Assembly: GCA_944989445.1 (NCBI GenBank)
Contig: CALYLW010001205.1
Coordinates: forward strand, 1 to 64,000
Reading direction: 5' to 3'
Length of the DNA: 64,000 nt
Origin: Ampullaceana balthica
Taxonomy: Eukaryota; Mollusca; Gastropoda; Lymnaeidae
Shown here: positions 22,100 through 35,590 of the stretch, piece by piece
How the letters are laid out: each line of letters begins with the position of its first letter
How positions within the stretch are numbered: position 1 is the stretch's first letter
Notes under the pieces: generated by a model
What the model was told of the DNA's origin: nothing
The model's input: only the letters and a program-made list of their open reading frames with translations
Database searches by the model: none
Position numbers and translations under genes: made by a program

Positions 22100-25000
22100 C
22101 ATGTTTTTGGCTACAAGTCTATTGATCACCAATATTGTTATTATATCGTGTGCTTAAAGATTGACACAAACAGCAAAGTGTTCAAATAAAGCGCTACAAA
22201 AATGTACGGCCGCAATTAAGACTTCATTACATGGCATTACTAATTTAGTCAGCAACTAGCGAGAAAGCCTCCTGTGACCTTTCTGATAGGGAACCTGCGC
22301 AGCAAGCCCTGAAGAAAAATTGACAACATTATTCCGAATTAAGAAGATAGGTAAGGAAATATAGTCCTCGATAACTTTCTGTTGACCTCCCGACCAACCC
22401 TTTCCCGAAATGTGGACGCACTTTTCGAGCAAATAAAAGGGTCTCATAAGCCATTATAGAACTTACCCCATTGCCCCAACGCGTAGTTATTATAAAAAAT
22501 AATGTTCCTCGTCGATATCGATAGTCAAATAACATTTCAAAACGTCTTATTCAGAGATGTATTGCTCTTTGGTGTAAATTTTTGTTTTTAAAAATGTAAC
22601 AACTTGTTTTTTGGACATTTGTTCTTTAACTATATTGTTCCATGAGTCCCTATAATCTAGTCGACAGTCGGTAGATGCGTCTTCTACAACTAATCAAGGT
22701 TTTGCTGAAAAAATTATGCAGTTATTATGTGTTTGTTGTTTGTGTATTTTATGTATAGAATTAAAAAATCAAGTTCATAATTAATTAACTAAATCTTATA
22801 AACAAAATTCATGAAATACAGACTTTGATCATACATGTGGCTTTGTGATATTAAAATCAATAAAGCTTTGTGTAGTTACTAAATTGGAAATTTAAAACAA
22901 AAATCTTATTTTGTTTAATATAAAAACATTGATATTACTATATACAAAATGTTTTCCCATTAGCAGAAGTACGGGAATATTATAAGATGCTATCAATCTT
23001 AATCTAGCGTACGATCAAGAGCAATATGAACCTTACAATCACGTTGTTTAACTTTTTAACGCACTTGTAAGTCTAAATATGAAATATTATTTATATAATT
23101 GTGAAGAACCATTTGTGATGAGATATGGCTTTACAAATTTAACCATCATAGAGAAATGCAACTTATTACTATCGAGATGATAAAATATTATTAAAAAGAA
23201 GAAAAAAAAAGACAACACTGCATATTCAAAACAGAAATGCAAAGTCATCACTTTAATTAGAAATATCATTTCAAACTTTGAAGTATAATTAAATGAAGTT
23301 AAATTTAAATAAAATAACATAATTAAATGCTGTGGAATTTAAAAAGATGTAAAAATGATTACTATTAATATTAGAGAATAATTTATAATCCATCCCTTTC
23401 CAATCGTTTTTATGATGTATGTCAACAATGAACAATACAGATTTTAGCTGATGACTTCTCAGAATATTAAAACAGTGATTAAATTTTACAAACATTAACA
23501 AGGGTCAAATATTTTTGTGTTAACAAAATACATATTGACAAATTTTCTTCCTAATTAGCTACTAATTGTGGATTGATGCTATTTTTGATATCGTTTGTTT
23601 AAGCTTAAAATAGTGTAATGTATTATAGAAAATCTATGATACAATTAAAACTAATAGCATTAAGAAATACAGAAACAGTTACTTGCCATTATGTCTGTTG
23701 ACACACAACCATACTATAATTAAAAAACTTGCTGATGTTGGAAAATTCATTTTGGGTAAAATGCGTATGTTAATAATTGTATGTAGCGGTAATATTAAGT
23801 GAATATAATGCTTAATACGCACTATTTGTAAAAATTAATTCGAAAAAAAAAGAAAATTGTATAAGCGAAAAAGTGCTTTTCAACTCCTTTCAACTGAAGT
23901 GTATCATTTGAGACATAGTATAAGCTTTGCACAAAATAAAATATTAAAGTAATTCTAAAGAGTCGCCTTAGAAATGAAATGCAAAATTATAAAGCAAGTT
24001 TCATAATGTAAACTGACACTACTTTAGTCTTTCGCTTTTCAACGGGAGTTTAAATTTTTAAAAAAATTTAAAATATTGTTAGGAAATGTATTATTATTGT
24101 AACCTTTTATATAGACAAAAAATCCAATCTTTCAAGAAGGTCAAGCTAAAATAATTAGTATAACCTTTAAACGCAACAATAAATTTCAGGCACAATTTAT
24201 TTGAAAACTGACATATAATCGTTATGAATAATAATCCTAAGCACGACTCAGATGCAATTAATATAAGACTCGTAGTAACAACAACGTATTACCTTAATTA
24301 AAAATGTATTAAACAAGACTCACCTAAGCAATCAATTTCTTGTAAAAGTATGTTAATTTTTAAAGTAGATAACAGAATATTTGAAAGAAAACCAAAAGTT
24401 ATGCATCAACAAAAAAATGTATTTTAAAAATGTTGAATTACAACAAACATAAATTAAAATATATATTTAAAAAGTAAAATATTAAAAAATGTGTGTGTAT
24501 ATCGGTCATGCCGTTAGACAATTTTAAAAATATCAAAGAAAGATTGACAATTGTATGTTTGTTACCATTCCATGGCAAAACGTAATTTTAGAAGTGTTTG
24601 TATAATTTTTAAAATCAGTAATCTCGCTAAACTATATTGTAATTAAAAATCAATTTGTACTTCATTATTTTATTAATAAATAAAAAAACGATGTAATAAC
24701 TTTTTACTGTTACTACTTAATACTTACATTAATCGAATACATAAACCATACACTTCTACATTTTCCAAAAACATTTTTATTGATACTAAATAAAACTTTA
24801 AACTAATTACTTGTTATATAATATTTGCCAAGCGTTTTCCAGAATCCTAAATTTAAAATTATAAAAACTGTACCACCTTAAGAACCGTTTAGTAGGGACA
24901 GTCCTTGCAATAGCGGGGCTCTATGCGGCTGTGTATACGAAATGGATTGAGTTTGGGTAGGGGTAAGGATTTAATAAGGATAATAAATGAAAATTAAGTT

Positions 25001-26500
25001 TGTTGGGACCTATCAAAGCGCGGGAACCATTGCGGCCGCATAGGTTGCAGTGGCCTAAGACCATTTAGAGCCCCGACCGATTTCAATTTTCTTGTTTAAA
25101 AAAAAACAACAAAAACAAACGGGAGTGAGCTACCTTAAGTCTTCAAGTTTTCTGTATGTGCACCGTAATCTGACAATAAAAGATATTCGAAAACGCATAG
25201 CTCAAAAAAACGTTTACCTTACACTAGCTGCAATCGTGATTCCTGTTGGTGTAATTAAAATTATCATATTCTGAATGTTTAAAGGAACAAGAAAAATAGT
25301 AGATTACTATTTCGAGTTCCTTGATATCGCTAATGATCTGATAGAAGTATAATACTATTTTATGACATTTTGTCCTTTTAAAGTAAACAGGACTCGATAT
25401 ATCGCGATCACTGATGTAAACAGACACGATTGCAAATCCGGTGGTTACCAGCTAAGGAATGGATTAAACATTTAGTATTCTCTTTCCGATTTTTTGGACG
25501 ATTACAACATGTTCTCGTTTACGCCCTATACGAGACAGTAAAAATGCTATCCCAATGTACTTTAGTTATTCAATTGTTGGTGTCGATAGAAGACATGAAT
25601 TGACCAGATTGTATATTAATTTTGTAACAAAAGTTGAGTAAGTTTGAAATTGAGCATAATGGAAAGTTTAAAAACTATGGGGCTCTTAAATTTGTTTTAA
25701 CTTTATGAATCATCTACCATTTTCTCTATAGAGTTAATTATAAAATTTCATAAACCGTTTCTTACAGATTTCTCATAAACAGGCTGTAAATGTTAAAAGT
25801 GAATGGAACACTTATTCTAACGTCTGGAGCCTGTGATAACGTGTACATTATTTCCCTATTTGATACACCACTTTATGTCCATGTTCTAGTGCAGATTAAA
25901 AAATGACATTTTTAAAGCTAAATAATTGCACTTTTTTTTTACAAAAATAATCAAGTTTCAAGGTTACAAAATTGTATCTTATCTTATCTTTCCTACAAGG
26001 AAACATGAGCTCTAACTATATAAAATAGAATTCCGTCCTTCGTTTATACATTTATAATGTCAAGTATTGAATTGAATTTTATTAGATTATTTGAAATTTC
26101 TTAGTGTATTTGATGTTCTTATTTGTTCAGGCAAACCAATCCAAGCCCGAAGTCAAAGCGAGTCTAAAAAGGATGTTGTTCTTGCATATGTAACAAATCA
26201 GATTTTTGTTTCAAAAGATCTAGCTGAGTGCTATATAATGTGTTATTGCATTATTTCTGTGTTAGAATAAAATAGCTGACGGATTATTACTATCTTGACC
26301 ATTGTTCTTCTATCAAGACCATATCATTCCGCTATTTCATTGGCATCGTTTTCTCCCGGTATTTATAATCGTTGAGTACAATCTTTCTGTTCTCTGCCAT
26401 TACTCTTCTAACTTTCGTCCTTGTCATTGTACTTAACTTCTTTCTGCCTACTCATTATCTCGACATCTAAGGCAATATAAGCTCTTCTGTACATTTACAG
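22100..26500. other. AT-rich sequence; only the candidate signal exon supported
   Basis: Apart from 23683-23750 I see no exon. A short acceptor-donor pair at about 24330 (cttag|gtgagtct, minus) is too small to call. 24890-25080 is a GC-richer patch (gcggggctctatgcggct) of unknown origin. Confidence 0.4.
23683..23750 (-). CDS. Candidate first coding exon, signal peptide
   Basis: An ATG at 23750-23748 opens a 22-codon frame reading MNFPTSASFLIIVWLCVNRH and then NG, which is a good secretory signal: short polar start, hydrophobic core SFLIIVWLCV. It ends at a GT donor (gtaact) in phase 2. It lies 5.1 kb upstream of the first Ig-like exon on the same strand. The phase does not match that exon's apparent start (phase 0 or 1), so an intervening exon, a one-base error or an unrelated gene is possible. 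Confidence 0.4.
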
Positions 26501-26535
26501 CGATAAACACATTTACGTTGATACACAATTTACAG

Positions 26536-26621
26536 GAAACGGAACCTGAACACCTGCGAACCATCAGCAGCTTGCCACAGATGCAGCTTATTCACTTTCT
26601 AGAGGTGGCCCCCAAAAACAA
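26536..26621 (+). CDS. Candidate isolated plus-strand exon
   Basis: An 86-base stretch richer in GC than its surroundings, between aatttacag and gtaagtgct. It is open as ETEPEHLRTISSLPQMQLIH and then FLEVAPKN. No neighbouring exon was found on this strand and I do not recognise the peptide. It may be one exon of a gene with long introns, or a decayed repeat. Confidence 0.3.
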
Positions 26622-27058
26622 GTAAGTGCTGAGATATCGGCAATAAAAGGCTTAGATAATAATAGTATAATATAAATAATTATAAATTGACTTTTCAAAA
26701 GCATTTGAAAGGTCAACATTTCAGTTTACTCAGGGAGCGTCAGGGTCAGATAAGATAAGAAAAGATAAGATGAGTTTTCAGGACGTCATCATTATATATT
26801 ATTCTATGTGTCATCCATCACGTAATGCTGTGGCAGTGGCTTAACCTTCTTATTAATAGGATTATGTGTTATTTATTATTTTTGGATGATTTGTAAATAT
26901 AGAAAAACAATCCAACTGCATTAGGTTGGTAATCTGTAATCTCACGACGATACCATCGCCTGTGACAATGAAGAACCATTATGAACAATCTTTACACCAG
27001 AAATTTCCAGCAACTTGTTCTTAAGCCACCTACTAATATGAGTAGAATATGTAAGAAA

Positions 27059-27060
27059 TG

Positions 27061-27107
<47 letters not shown>

Positions 27108-27108
27108 A

Positions 27109-27147
<39 letters not shown>
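27059..27147. repeat. (TA)n microsatellite
   Basis: TA units with ttat and taaata interruptions. Confidence 0.95.
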
Positions 27148-27148
<1 letters not shown>

Positions 27149-27649
27149 GTGGGCCCATATTAAAATGTATGTACTAAATTGCTAATGTCACTCTTTCCGG
27201 GGCATTATATTTTTTAACAAACTTTTGACAAATATTGTTACACATTTCCATAATGATTCAGATTGACTTTTTGAGGTCATTTAAAATTTACATTTTGCAC
27301 AATTTTGGCCCGGATCTTTAATTTCATTTTATTCCTTAATTAATTTTACACGACCTTGAAAAGTTTGACAAACAAGTATTTACATTATGATCCAATTTGA
27401 AAATTAGCATGTGTTTTAAAATTTAAATCTTGCACTAATTGGGTCCGAGGGCCCATTAATGTCATTTTATAAAATAAAAAAAATGTATAAGGATTCACTG
27501 TTCGACATAAAATATTAGAACGTTCTTAACTGCACTGCCACAGAGGATTCTAGAAAACAATGAGAGTTCCTTTGATTAAACCTGTTGCATACAATTTTGA
27601 CGAGACATATTTGAGAAACTATAGGTCAAAATGTGCCAAAAAGTAAACA

Positions 27650-28260
27650 GGTTCCATTTTAAAATTTTACGGTAACGGACTTTTACATCCACAACACAGT
27701 CGACAAGTTTCGTGTAACATATTTTTGATGTTTAACTTATAATTGTATCTTGTAGGCGTTCTCTCAATACAAAACCTTGCATATAATAATCCACTGAAGA
27801 ATTGGTTTCAATAAAACAACTTTAATATCCACACTATGTACACAACATATATAATTTGAGGTTATACAACGTGGAGTCCTCAAACACACGTCCGCCATTA
27901 AACACCGACTTCTGCCAACTCAGATAATACTCTCGAACCTTCTTCCCATGCTTTCACTCACGTGACCTCTCCGTCATGCAACTCGTGATTCACACGTGAC
28001 AGTTCGCCATGTTAAAACTTTTCATTCATCACCCAACTTTACGAAATGTTGTTAGGCAGCTTCCTTGTTCTAACTGACATCAATGAACGTAATTACTTCG
28101 TGGGCATGACGTGAACGTCATTCACCATGTTGAACCACTCCAACAGTCTTGATACATATGGCCCCATCTTCCAGAAATTTAGTGCGCGGATTCTCAACAC
28201 TAACTGAAATCCATCCTAGTTTTCCGCTGCAGCGCGAGTATTTTGCTTGTTATATATATA
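27650..28260. other. GC-richer block, possible decayed solo LTR (minus orientation)
   Basis: On the minus strand it has a promoter-like GC region followed by gtacatagtgtggatattaa and agttgttttattgaaacc, the look of an LTR polyadenylation end. No matching second LTR or primer-binding site is seen. Confidence 0.2.
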
Positions 28261-28809
28261 TCTACTAGAGATATTCACACGATTAGCAGAGGGAGTGTAC
28301 TGTCTAAAAAGATTTATTATCTAAAAAGAAAATAAACGAACACTTTATTGACAAACTTAACACAATTAAAATAAAAGATAAAGTTACTCATAAGGAAAAA
28401 AAATATATATTATTTCGTAAAATATAGACCAGGACTATTGATGTATTGTGAAAAAAGCCCTGGACTGTTTGACCATGTTATTTTTAGTCTAACCAACACA
28501 ATAAATAGTAACATATGTAAGAAATCTAGAAGAATATTTTATTAATCACTGGCATATATATACAATACAATAAAATTACTCAAAACACAATATAATTTCC
28601 AACAAAACGTCCGTAGTCAATGCAACACAAATAGCCCAGTAGAAGGAATTTTAAAATTTAAAAAAAAATATTTTTTTTAAAATAAAAAAATAAAAATCAA
28701 TAATGGATGAGAATGTTCAAAAATACTAACATCAAATAAAATTCATATATTCTTGGTTCAATACAAATTTAAAGCAAATGTGCAAACAAAAAGAGTTTAT
28801 ATTTTATTT

Positions 28810-29397
28810 AAATCCTTTATATTAACTCGTGGCATCTAGTTGCTTGATTGCTTGACGAAAATACTTTGGATCGAATTTTAACCCACTTCCTCGTATGCTA
28901 GTGAGCTGAAATTTTGTAGGCATACACATACCGACGATCAAAATGATCATTCAAAATGTCATATCGTTCGACTATACTGTAATTAGATTAATGCATTTTA
29001 GATTATCTATATTTATCTATATGTAGAATGTTAATTTCTGTGCTAGAGTGTCGCGGTGCGTATTATATTTAAATACATTTTTAATACTTTCGACGATTCT
29101 TTAAAAAAAATATATTCCCGATCTATAAATCTAAATGCTAGTAGTTGCTAATCTATCTCGCAGTGCGCACTATGTTAAACATGTTTTTATAACACTTTTC
29201 CGGTGATCAAGTCGAGCTGAAATTTAGAAAGCAGAGTCGTTTTTAAAAAATAATAAAAATCATGTATATATTTGAGACATAACCAAAATTTTGGATTTTC
29301 TGGATTGTCGTGCGATGCGTATTATAATGAATATGCTTTCAGTTATGTCTAGTATAAAAATAATTTGTAGTCAAAAAATTTGTTTTTACGGGTTTTT
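28810..29397 (+). mobile_element. Helentron/DINE-1-like element, diverged copy
   Basis: It opens aatcctttatattaactcgt, has ttgcttgattgcttgac and the agctgaaattttgtaggca core, and ends gtagtcaaaaaatttgtttt and tacggg. It is in the opposite orientation to the tandem pair and more diverged. Confidence 0.5.
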
Positions 29398-30348
29398 TTT
29401 TATTGGGATATATTTTTAAAAAATATTTAAAGATTAAACAATGTATACTAAAATTAAGTCAAACCTCCAAAATGAGAATACGATGTAATTTCTAACGATA
29501 ACAAATGAAAAAAAGATGATACTAAATCTAACACTCTTAACACATAATTTCGAATTCAACCTCAGGTGACAATAAAGAATAAATATGTAACATAACGTAG
29601 GAAAGTGAAAAAAAATCAACCGGGTAAAACGTAAAATGAATACGGTTGTTAAAATAATATTGATAAGTAGACATGATCTACTAAAGATGTTGTTAGCATA
29701 CATTTAACATTCAAAAAGTCATGTAAAATAATAAAATTGAGTCCACATTACATTAATGGTAAGTAGAAACGAAATGTAAATCCTTTTGCTAAAAAAATAT
29801 ATATAAATACATAAATACAATCTTAATTGCTTTACATGTGTATGTCTTCAGCATCGTCATAAAAATTCCTATGTCGTAAAACAAATCATCACCCATACAA
29901 AATTTGGGATTGGCGTATTTTTAAAATAATAAATTAACCGAAATCAAAAATGTTCTAAAAAAAATTAAATACTTGAAAAACGTTTTCGTCAAAAATAAAT
30001 CGACTCTTTCCCTCTTTCAACACTTTATTTTATACTTATTCAAAACAAAGATACACAGAATAGTTATTCTTTAAACAATTACAAGGTTACTTTAATACAA
30101 TTGATTTTAATTTTCGTAGTTGGATGTGTAATGGCGAGTTTGATAATGCACAGCTGTAAGTTCGTGACGCAAATTGAAACAATGACTACTGAGATTAAAT
30201 TGCTAGATTTTGTTTGAAATTCTCCTTCTAAAGTTTTACAAACAAAAGAAGCTCAACATTAAGTTGTGTTGCCTTACACTTGTTTATAAAGGCAGCTATC
30301 GTTTATACGGGCCCAGATCTGCTTGGTGATCTGTAAAATTGTCTGAAT

Positions 30349-33300
30349 TTATTTCATTTTTTTCACAATGGCTGGCAACGTGTACATTAAGGGGTTAATT
30401 GCTGAGTTTACTGGCAATACGAGAACCGCTGACCAAGCGTACACTTCAAGATCAAATATAAAACCACAGAGGGACATTATTCCCATAATTCCTATTGGGA
30501 ACCAGCAACAAAAATCTGACAGAGCCACCAGGAATAGTTGCCTGGCAACTGCACGTTCTTGTGCTCTTCTTGTAGTGTCTCTTGTAATATTAGATAGTTT
30601 TCTATTAGACGAGAAGAGGGCAATGCATATCGCAACCTGTCCTATGGCTATTAGAATAAAAAGAATAAAATTAAATCCCAACAAAAAGAAAGGCTGAAAA
30701 TTCCCAACCCGTGAAATTCCCGGAACTAAAAGGCAGTGCAAGGCACAACCCATTATAGGAATATATCTCCCAGTCAGGAAACAGAGCAGGAATCACTGAG
30801 ACTACAGCACCAATTACCAATGTTAAACAAAGGGATATGTATTTTCCAGTCTTTGAAATTCTATATTCACCGAATGGATACCGTATGACCATAAATCTGT
30901 CCAGTGTAATGAGGCAAATAAACACAGTAGAAGTCTCACTGGAAAATGTCGACAGAATGCCAGCTAATTTACAAATATAACTATATCTCCAGTTAAAGTC
31001 TGACAAGACGTATGAGTTCCGATATAAACTATCTGTCACAGCTATAATTAGTAGATAGACGCCCCATTATGAAATCAGAAATCCCTAACAAAACGACATA
31101 AATCCCATAAGCTTTTTTCATGACCACTCGGTCCCATATCAATCTATAAATGACCACCGACATGTTACCAATTAGCGATAAAACAGAAACAATCCACAAA
31201 ATAACACGTTTAAGTGGATTACCAATGAGATCTTCACATGTGGAGATGGCGTCACGTGGTGCTTGGCAGTTTTTTCCCGCTATATGTGGTCCTCTTATGA
31301 CGTCACAACATATACGATAATCATCTGCGTACAAGGCATTTTCCACAGATAACCAACTCAAATATCCATATTTAATATTAATTAATTTTGTACCACGTAC
31401 ATCAAATATTTCAAGTGTCAATTTTCCTGTTGAACTTAAATCAATTGGTTTAATGTGCCTTAGTACAAAAATCTTTAAATGAGTTAAATTAACCAACGGC
31501 TTTTATTACAGCAGAACCACATTTAGTGTGAGACAAATCAAGAACCTGTAATTTTGAAGGAAAAATAAAATTATAATCGATTTCTAAATTTTTGTTAAAG
31601 GACATATTTACACGATTCAAATTTTTCATATCTTGTATAACTGATAAGTACCTACTTCCCTGGATGTCATTGTTGCTTACATCTAAGAATTGAATATCTG
31701 AACTGTCAAGGCTTTTAATGGCATTGTCCAAGTTACTTAATTTACAGCTACTTAAATCTACTTCTATAAGTTTGTTAAGTAGAAATAAAGAGTATATTTG
31801 TGGCGTAAAAGTAAACAAACCGAATTCTTCGTAAAGTTGAACTAGAGCTCCAAGATAACTTAAATGTATGTTAGTTTCATTATAAATATCTTTTCTTACG
31901 ATATTTGAAACACAAACATAATTATCATTACATGGAACTGGACAGATGAATTCATTTGTTGTGTTAAGATATTTTACACTGAATGCACTTAAGTCATGTC
32001 TTAAGTCGTTTAGCAGGCACATGTTTCTCAACGTAAATTTAAATTTTCTCGTACATAAAATGTTCCCTTTAACAGACATCTCATCTTCTCCGTGTGGACA
32101 ATCTTTAACACCATCATGCACTCTGTACATGGGAACACAATATGAATCTGGACACTTAACAAATCCAGGTGGACACATGAATGGTTTACAGTTGTGTAAG
32201 TAGGAATTGTTATAGAAACCAATTCTTCGTCTATCAGAGTCTGTTTCATGCAAACACGTAGAGACCTTTGAAATCGTATGTTGTAAGTACGTGGGATTAA
32301 ATTGACTGTTATTTAGAAAAGCTGAAATTGGAGTATCATTTTTTTGCTCTGTAATTAGCTGATAGCTACTATTTAATAAGAGTACAAATTTACTGTTTGC
32401 TTTTCTTTGTGAACTTTGAGGCATGCTCTTTATGCTTTGGAGAAATTGATCACTTGATCCAAAAAAAGTTTTAACATAATCTTGATTACCATTTTTGTCC
32501 ATGTCTTGTATGTTGAAAATGTATCTAGTAATGTTCCATTTTGTTATTTCTTTAAAAAGAGACATCACACCATTTTCTGATTGCTCATGTATTTGGTTGA
32601 ACAATAAATTAAAGTAACTTGTGTAAAATAAATTTAAATGCGAATATTGATCTTTGTATTTCAAGTCACGAAATTGAAAAAACAATTCCTCTTCAACAAG
32701 CAATTCAGATTCACATAATATAAAATTAGTACTTTTTGTTTCATTACAATCTATTTTAAGCCATTCATGTTTTTCATTTATCAGAACACCTCCAGCAACT
32801 GAGTAATTTAGTGAAATATAAACACAACCTTTACCATCATGTTTTGAACCCCAGGGCGGGTCTATTACTAGTGGCGATCCATCATTCCAGGTGGAATCTT
32901 GAGACAGACCAATAAAGCTTTCTAAATCGATTTTTTGTAATCCATTTTTAAATCCTTGTACAAAACCATTCTTAACTGTTGAATTCTCAAATGTGCCGAT
33001 GAAATAATTAACGATTCCTTCGTAGGAAAGTAAATATTCTAATTCAACAATAGAATTGATGTAAGCCAAATGTGAACCAGGCCACTTTTGTTTACAGATC
33101 TCTTCTGATTCCTTCGCTGTATTTCCACAATGTGGTGTGATAAGGTTGTAACATTTGATTTGTGATGATAAAGTTGCAAAATGTCTGTCACAATTTCTCT
33201 CGTCACAGATTATCTGAGACATTCGTCTCACAATCTCCAATCTGTTTTCTAATGATATTGTTTCCAAATAGAAGTGGTTATATTGCTCAATACGAAATAA

Positions 33301-33399
33301 ATAAAGATTTATCAGGATAAAAAATCGTTTTACGTCATCCTTAAAATCTGTAAATGGTTCAAACCAATCTTCGTCATCATTTCTGTTCGCGTCCCTCAT
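30349..33399 (-). CDS. GRL101-like G-protein-coupled receptor, lectin-LDLa-LRR-7TM (large 3' exon, three frameshifts)
   Basis: A receptor that should bind an extracellular ligand and signal through G proteins at the plasma membrane. From 33399 the first frame (636 codons) has a C-type lectin domain at about residues 72-232 (FIGLSQDSTWNDGSP, late cysteines in WLKIDCN and FILCESE), an LDL-receptor class A module near 409-440 (FVKCPDSYC, DCPHGEDE), then leucine-rich repeats (IEVDLSSCKLSNLD, LQVLDLSHTKC). The seven-helix domain follows in two further frames: TM1 SLIGNMSVVIY, TM2 ISDFIMG, TM3 ending ITLDRFMVIRYPF, TM7 NSAINPLMYTLP, stop at 30349. The TM2-TM3 region resembles relaxin-receptor/LGR types. 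The frame changes at about 31498, 31063 and 30678, each fixed by removing one G or C from a short run. No other stop interrupts it. The base before the first ATG is preceded by an AG acceptor, so signal-peptide exons should lie upstream, above 33400. Confidence 0.85.
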
Positions 33400-34194
33400 C
33401 TAAAATAAATATCGCCAACTTTGTTTTATCAGTATCTTTGTTATTTACTTGGTTCTTATTCATGTCTTTAAATAAACTGTGTTGTTTTACAGTTTGGGAA
33501 CAAGATCTCGTGTTTAATTTAAACGGAGCTGTCTTAAACTTGTGCAGAGTGAAATTTTCTTTGGTTAGCTGCTGAAATGTATTTAATTTAGAGTACATAT
33601 AGGTCATCTGGGTAATATTAAAATCAAATTTCCGTATGTTAATTGTGTTGGAGTTAATTATCCATTTTAAGGGTTTGAATGTTTGAAGAAATAGGGTAAA
33701 TAAATTTTGTTGTTGGCTTAAGCTGTAACGACAATCGTAGATAAATGCTACATTAAATAATTTTCTGCCGTAGATTCTTCAAAGGTAATGTCAAAAACAT
33801 AGAGACAATAACAATGACAAATTTTAAGTAAAAACTTAAAAATAAGCTAAAGGGACTGAAGTTAAGCAAGTGGAATAAACCCAGGCAAGTCTTAGTGTAA
33901 ACACTCAGATATCTTTCAGCCTTATATTAAAATCGTTCATTTCTTTCAAACATAAGGTTAAGTGCGTAACATATATGATTTGGCTCAGTGGAGACAACTA
34001 ATCATTAGACTTAAAGCTATTTTCTACTGATATTGACATTTCACATGCAAAAAAAAATAATTTTAAAAATAATTGACCCCAAAAACCGCCGCGTTTACTT
34101 TTTGTTCCTGTTGTATTTTTCATTCTGTTTGTAGTTCTTACGTCAAATAGTTTCTCATAAAAGCAAGATGACAAGGCTTCTAAATTCTCATTTT

Positions 34195-34596
34195 AAATCC
34201 CTTATATTAACTTCACCGCCGTCTCTTGGTTGGCCGGTTGGACAGAAAAACAAAGTAAAAAGTTACCCACTTTCCATGATGCTATCGAGCTGAAATTTAG
34301 AACACAGACTTGTGTAACCTAACAATGCATTGATAAAAATTTCAGATCGATCAAATGTACCGTAATTAAATTAATGTATGTTTAGTTTATCTCTATAAAA
34401 CTATATGTAGCCGTCTGCTATTGTTTACTTTCCCGTTTCACTTGAGTTCACGCCAGCCATCGATTTACAGCACATGATGTTTACTCAGTTTGTCTGTAAA
34501 TGTTTGTCGCGTTTGAACATAAGCAATACTTTTAATTATGTCTTATATATTGGGGATTTATAGTCAAAAACTTTGATTTTACCGGTTGTTTAATTT
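34195..34596 (+). mobile_element. Helentron/DINE-1-like element, variant copy
   Basis: It starts aaatcccttatattaac and ends gggatttatagtcaaaaact. It shares the gagctgaaatttagaacaca and tcagatcgatcaaatgtacc core with copies at 5.7-6.15 kb and 1.37-1.59 kb. Confidence 0.5.
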
Positions 34597-35308
34597 ATTA
34601 AATGTGCTAACTGATGGAAGTAACATTAACTTAGGCTGTGTTTACATTGGTTCAGGAATGCAATATATATCGTACAGTGTAAAATCTTGAGAAAAAATGA
34701 AAGGAAAAAACAATAGCCAAAACACAGCAAACATGGCTATATTTACTCAGTTGCAATTGGTGATATCCAGTGCTGCAGAATCATGCAAAACTGACGTGAT
34801 TAAAGCAGATTTAAAAAAATAATAAACCCCAGTTTTGTCCGTAGTTGCTTCAAAAAAAAATTAAAAGTGTCGTTTTTTTAATATTAAATTAACATAATTA
34901 ATAGCTATTATTGGTTCATTTTTTTCGAATAATGATTTCTAATTTACATAATTTCAATTATATAATTATGAAAAGCAAATGAACAATTTGAATTAATTAG
35001 TTTGACAAGATTATGACAGCCGGCATCAACAGTGCAGTTATTAACAAAAGTAAAGGTTAACGTTTGTAGTAAAGAAAAAAAACTAAATATGATGCACGAA
35101 ATGTAAAAGCACTTGATTGCAGTGTAACCAAACGAAAAAATACATTTTGATATATTCCCATGACGTTTTCCGTTGCATTTAAGTGTAAAATTCCATAAAC
35201 TATAAAGACAAAAATATGTAGTAAGAAATATCGTTTTATTATTTTTTCTCCTGTGCTTGTAAAGTTTAATTTTCAAAAAACATATTAAAATTAAATCATA
35301 TATACATA

Positions 35309-35590
35309 CTAGTGTAACCTGTCAAAAATGACGGAAGTTTTCAAAATGAATACATTTCAGCTGAAATCTATCAATTTTGAAAAAAATACACATCAGAATA
35401 ATAAATAATCTAATACAAAAATGTTGTTTATTTTTATGTAATTCATTTATTATAATATTGAACAATTTTATGCGGAACTTTCGAAAAGTGTTTTTGTTTG
35501 GTGCAGTTATGTTATTATGTTGATCGCAGCGCTACCTAAAAGCATTTCAAATTTCGCAACGACACCTACAAAATTACATACATACATACA
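35309..35590 (-). mobile_element. Non-autonomous Helitron, copy 3 (reverse)
   Basis: Reverse-complement of the same family: the 3' end (CTAG preceded by a CCGTCA/TGAC hairpin) is at 35309, and the core with actgcacc and gcggaacttt follows. The 5' end is diverged and its edge is approximate. Confidence 0.65.

Larger units (their letters stand above)
2162..23750 (-). other. Multi-exon gene for a secreted or surface protein of tandem Ig-like units (3' end missing)
   Basis: This is the gene-level entry; exons are listed separately. In transcript order they are 23750-23683 (candidate signal peptide), 18609-18237, 12429-12311, 10100-9866, 9617-9481, 9341-9125, 7427-7291, 5057-4847, 4354-4151 and 2245-2162. 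From 18609 downward every junction keeps phase: 1, then three rounds of 1-0 and 0-1, then two 1-1 exons, all with AG acceptors and GT donors. Three consecutive exon pairs are homologous to each other. The signal-peptide donor (phase 2) does not match the next exon, so that link is uncertain or an exon is missing. No membrane segment or stop was found; they should lie below base 2162 or outside the window. I do not recognise the family. A snail Ig-superfamily immune or adhesion protein is an inference. Introns carry Helitron, hAT, LINE, Penelope and TA-array insertions. Confidence 0.7.

Noticed and set aside
30368..30697. 109-codon plus-strand frame
   Set aside because: Antisense shadow of the GPCR transmembrane region.
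34944..35276. 110-codon minus-strand frame, hydrophobic with cysteines
   Set aside because: It lies upstream of the GPCR and could be an early exon, but composition follows the local AT bias, I see no domain, and splice sites do not suggest a link.
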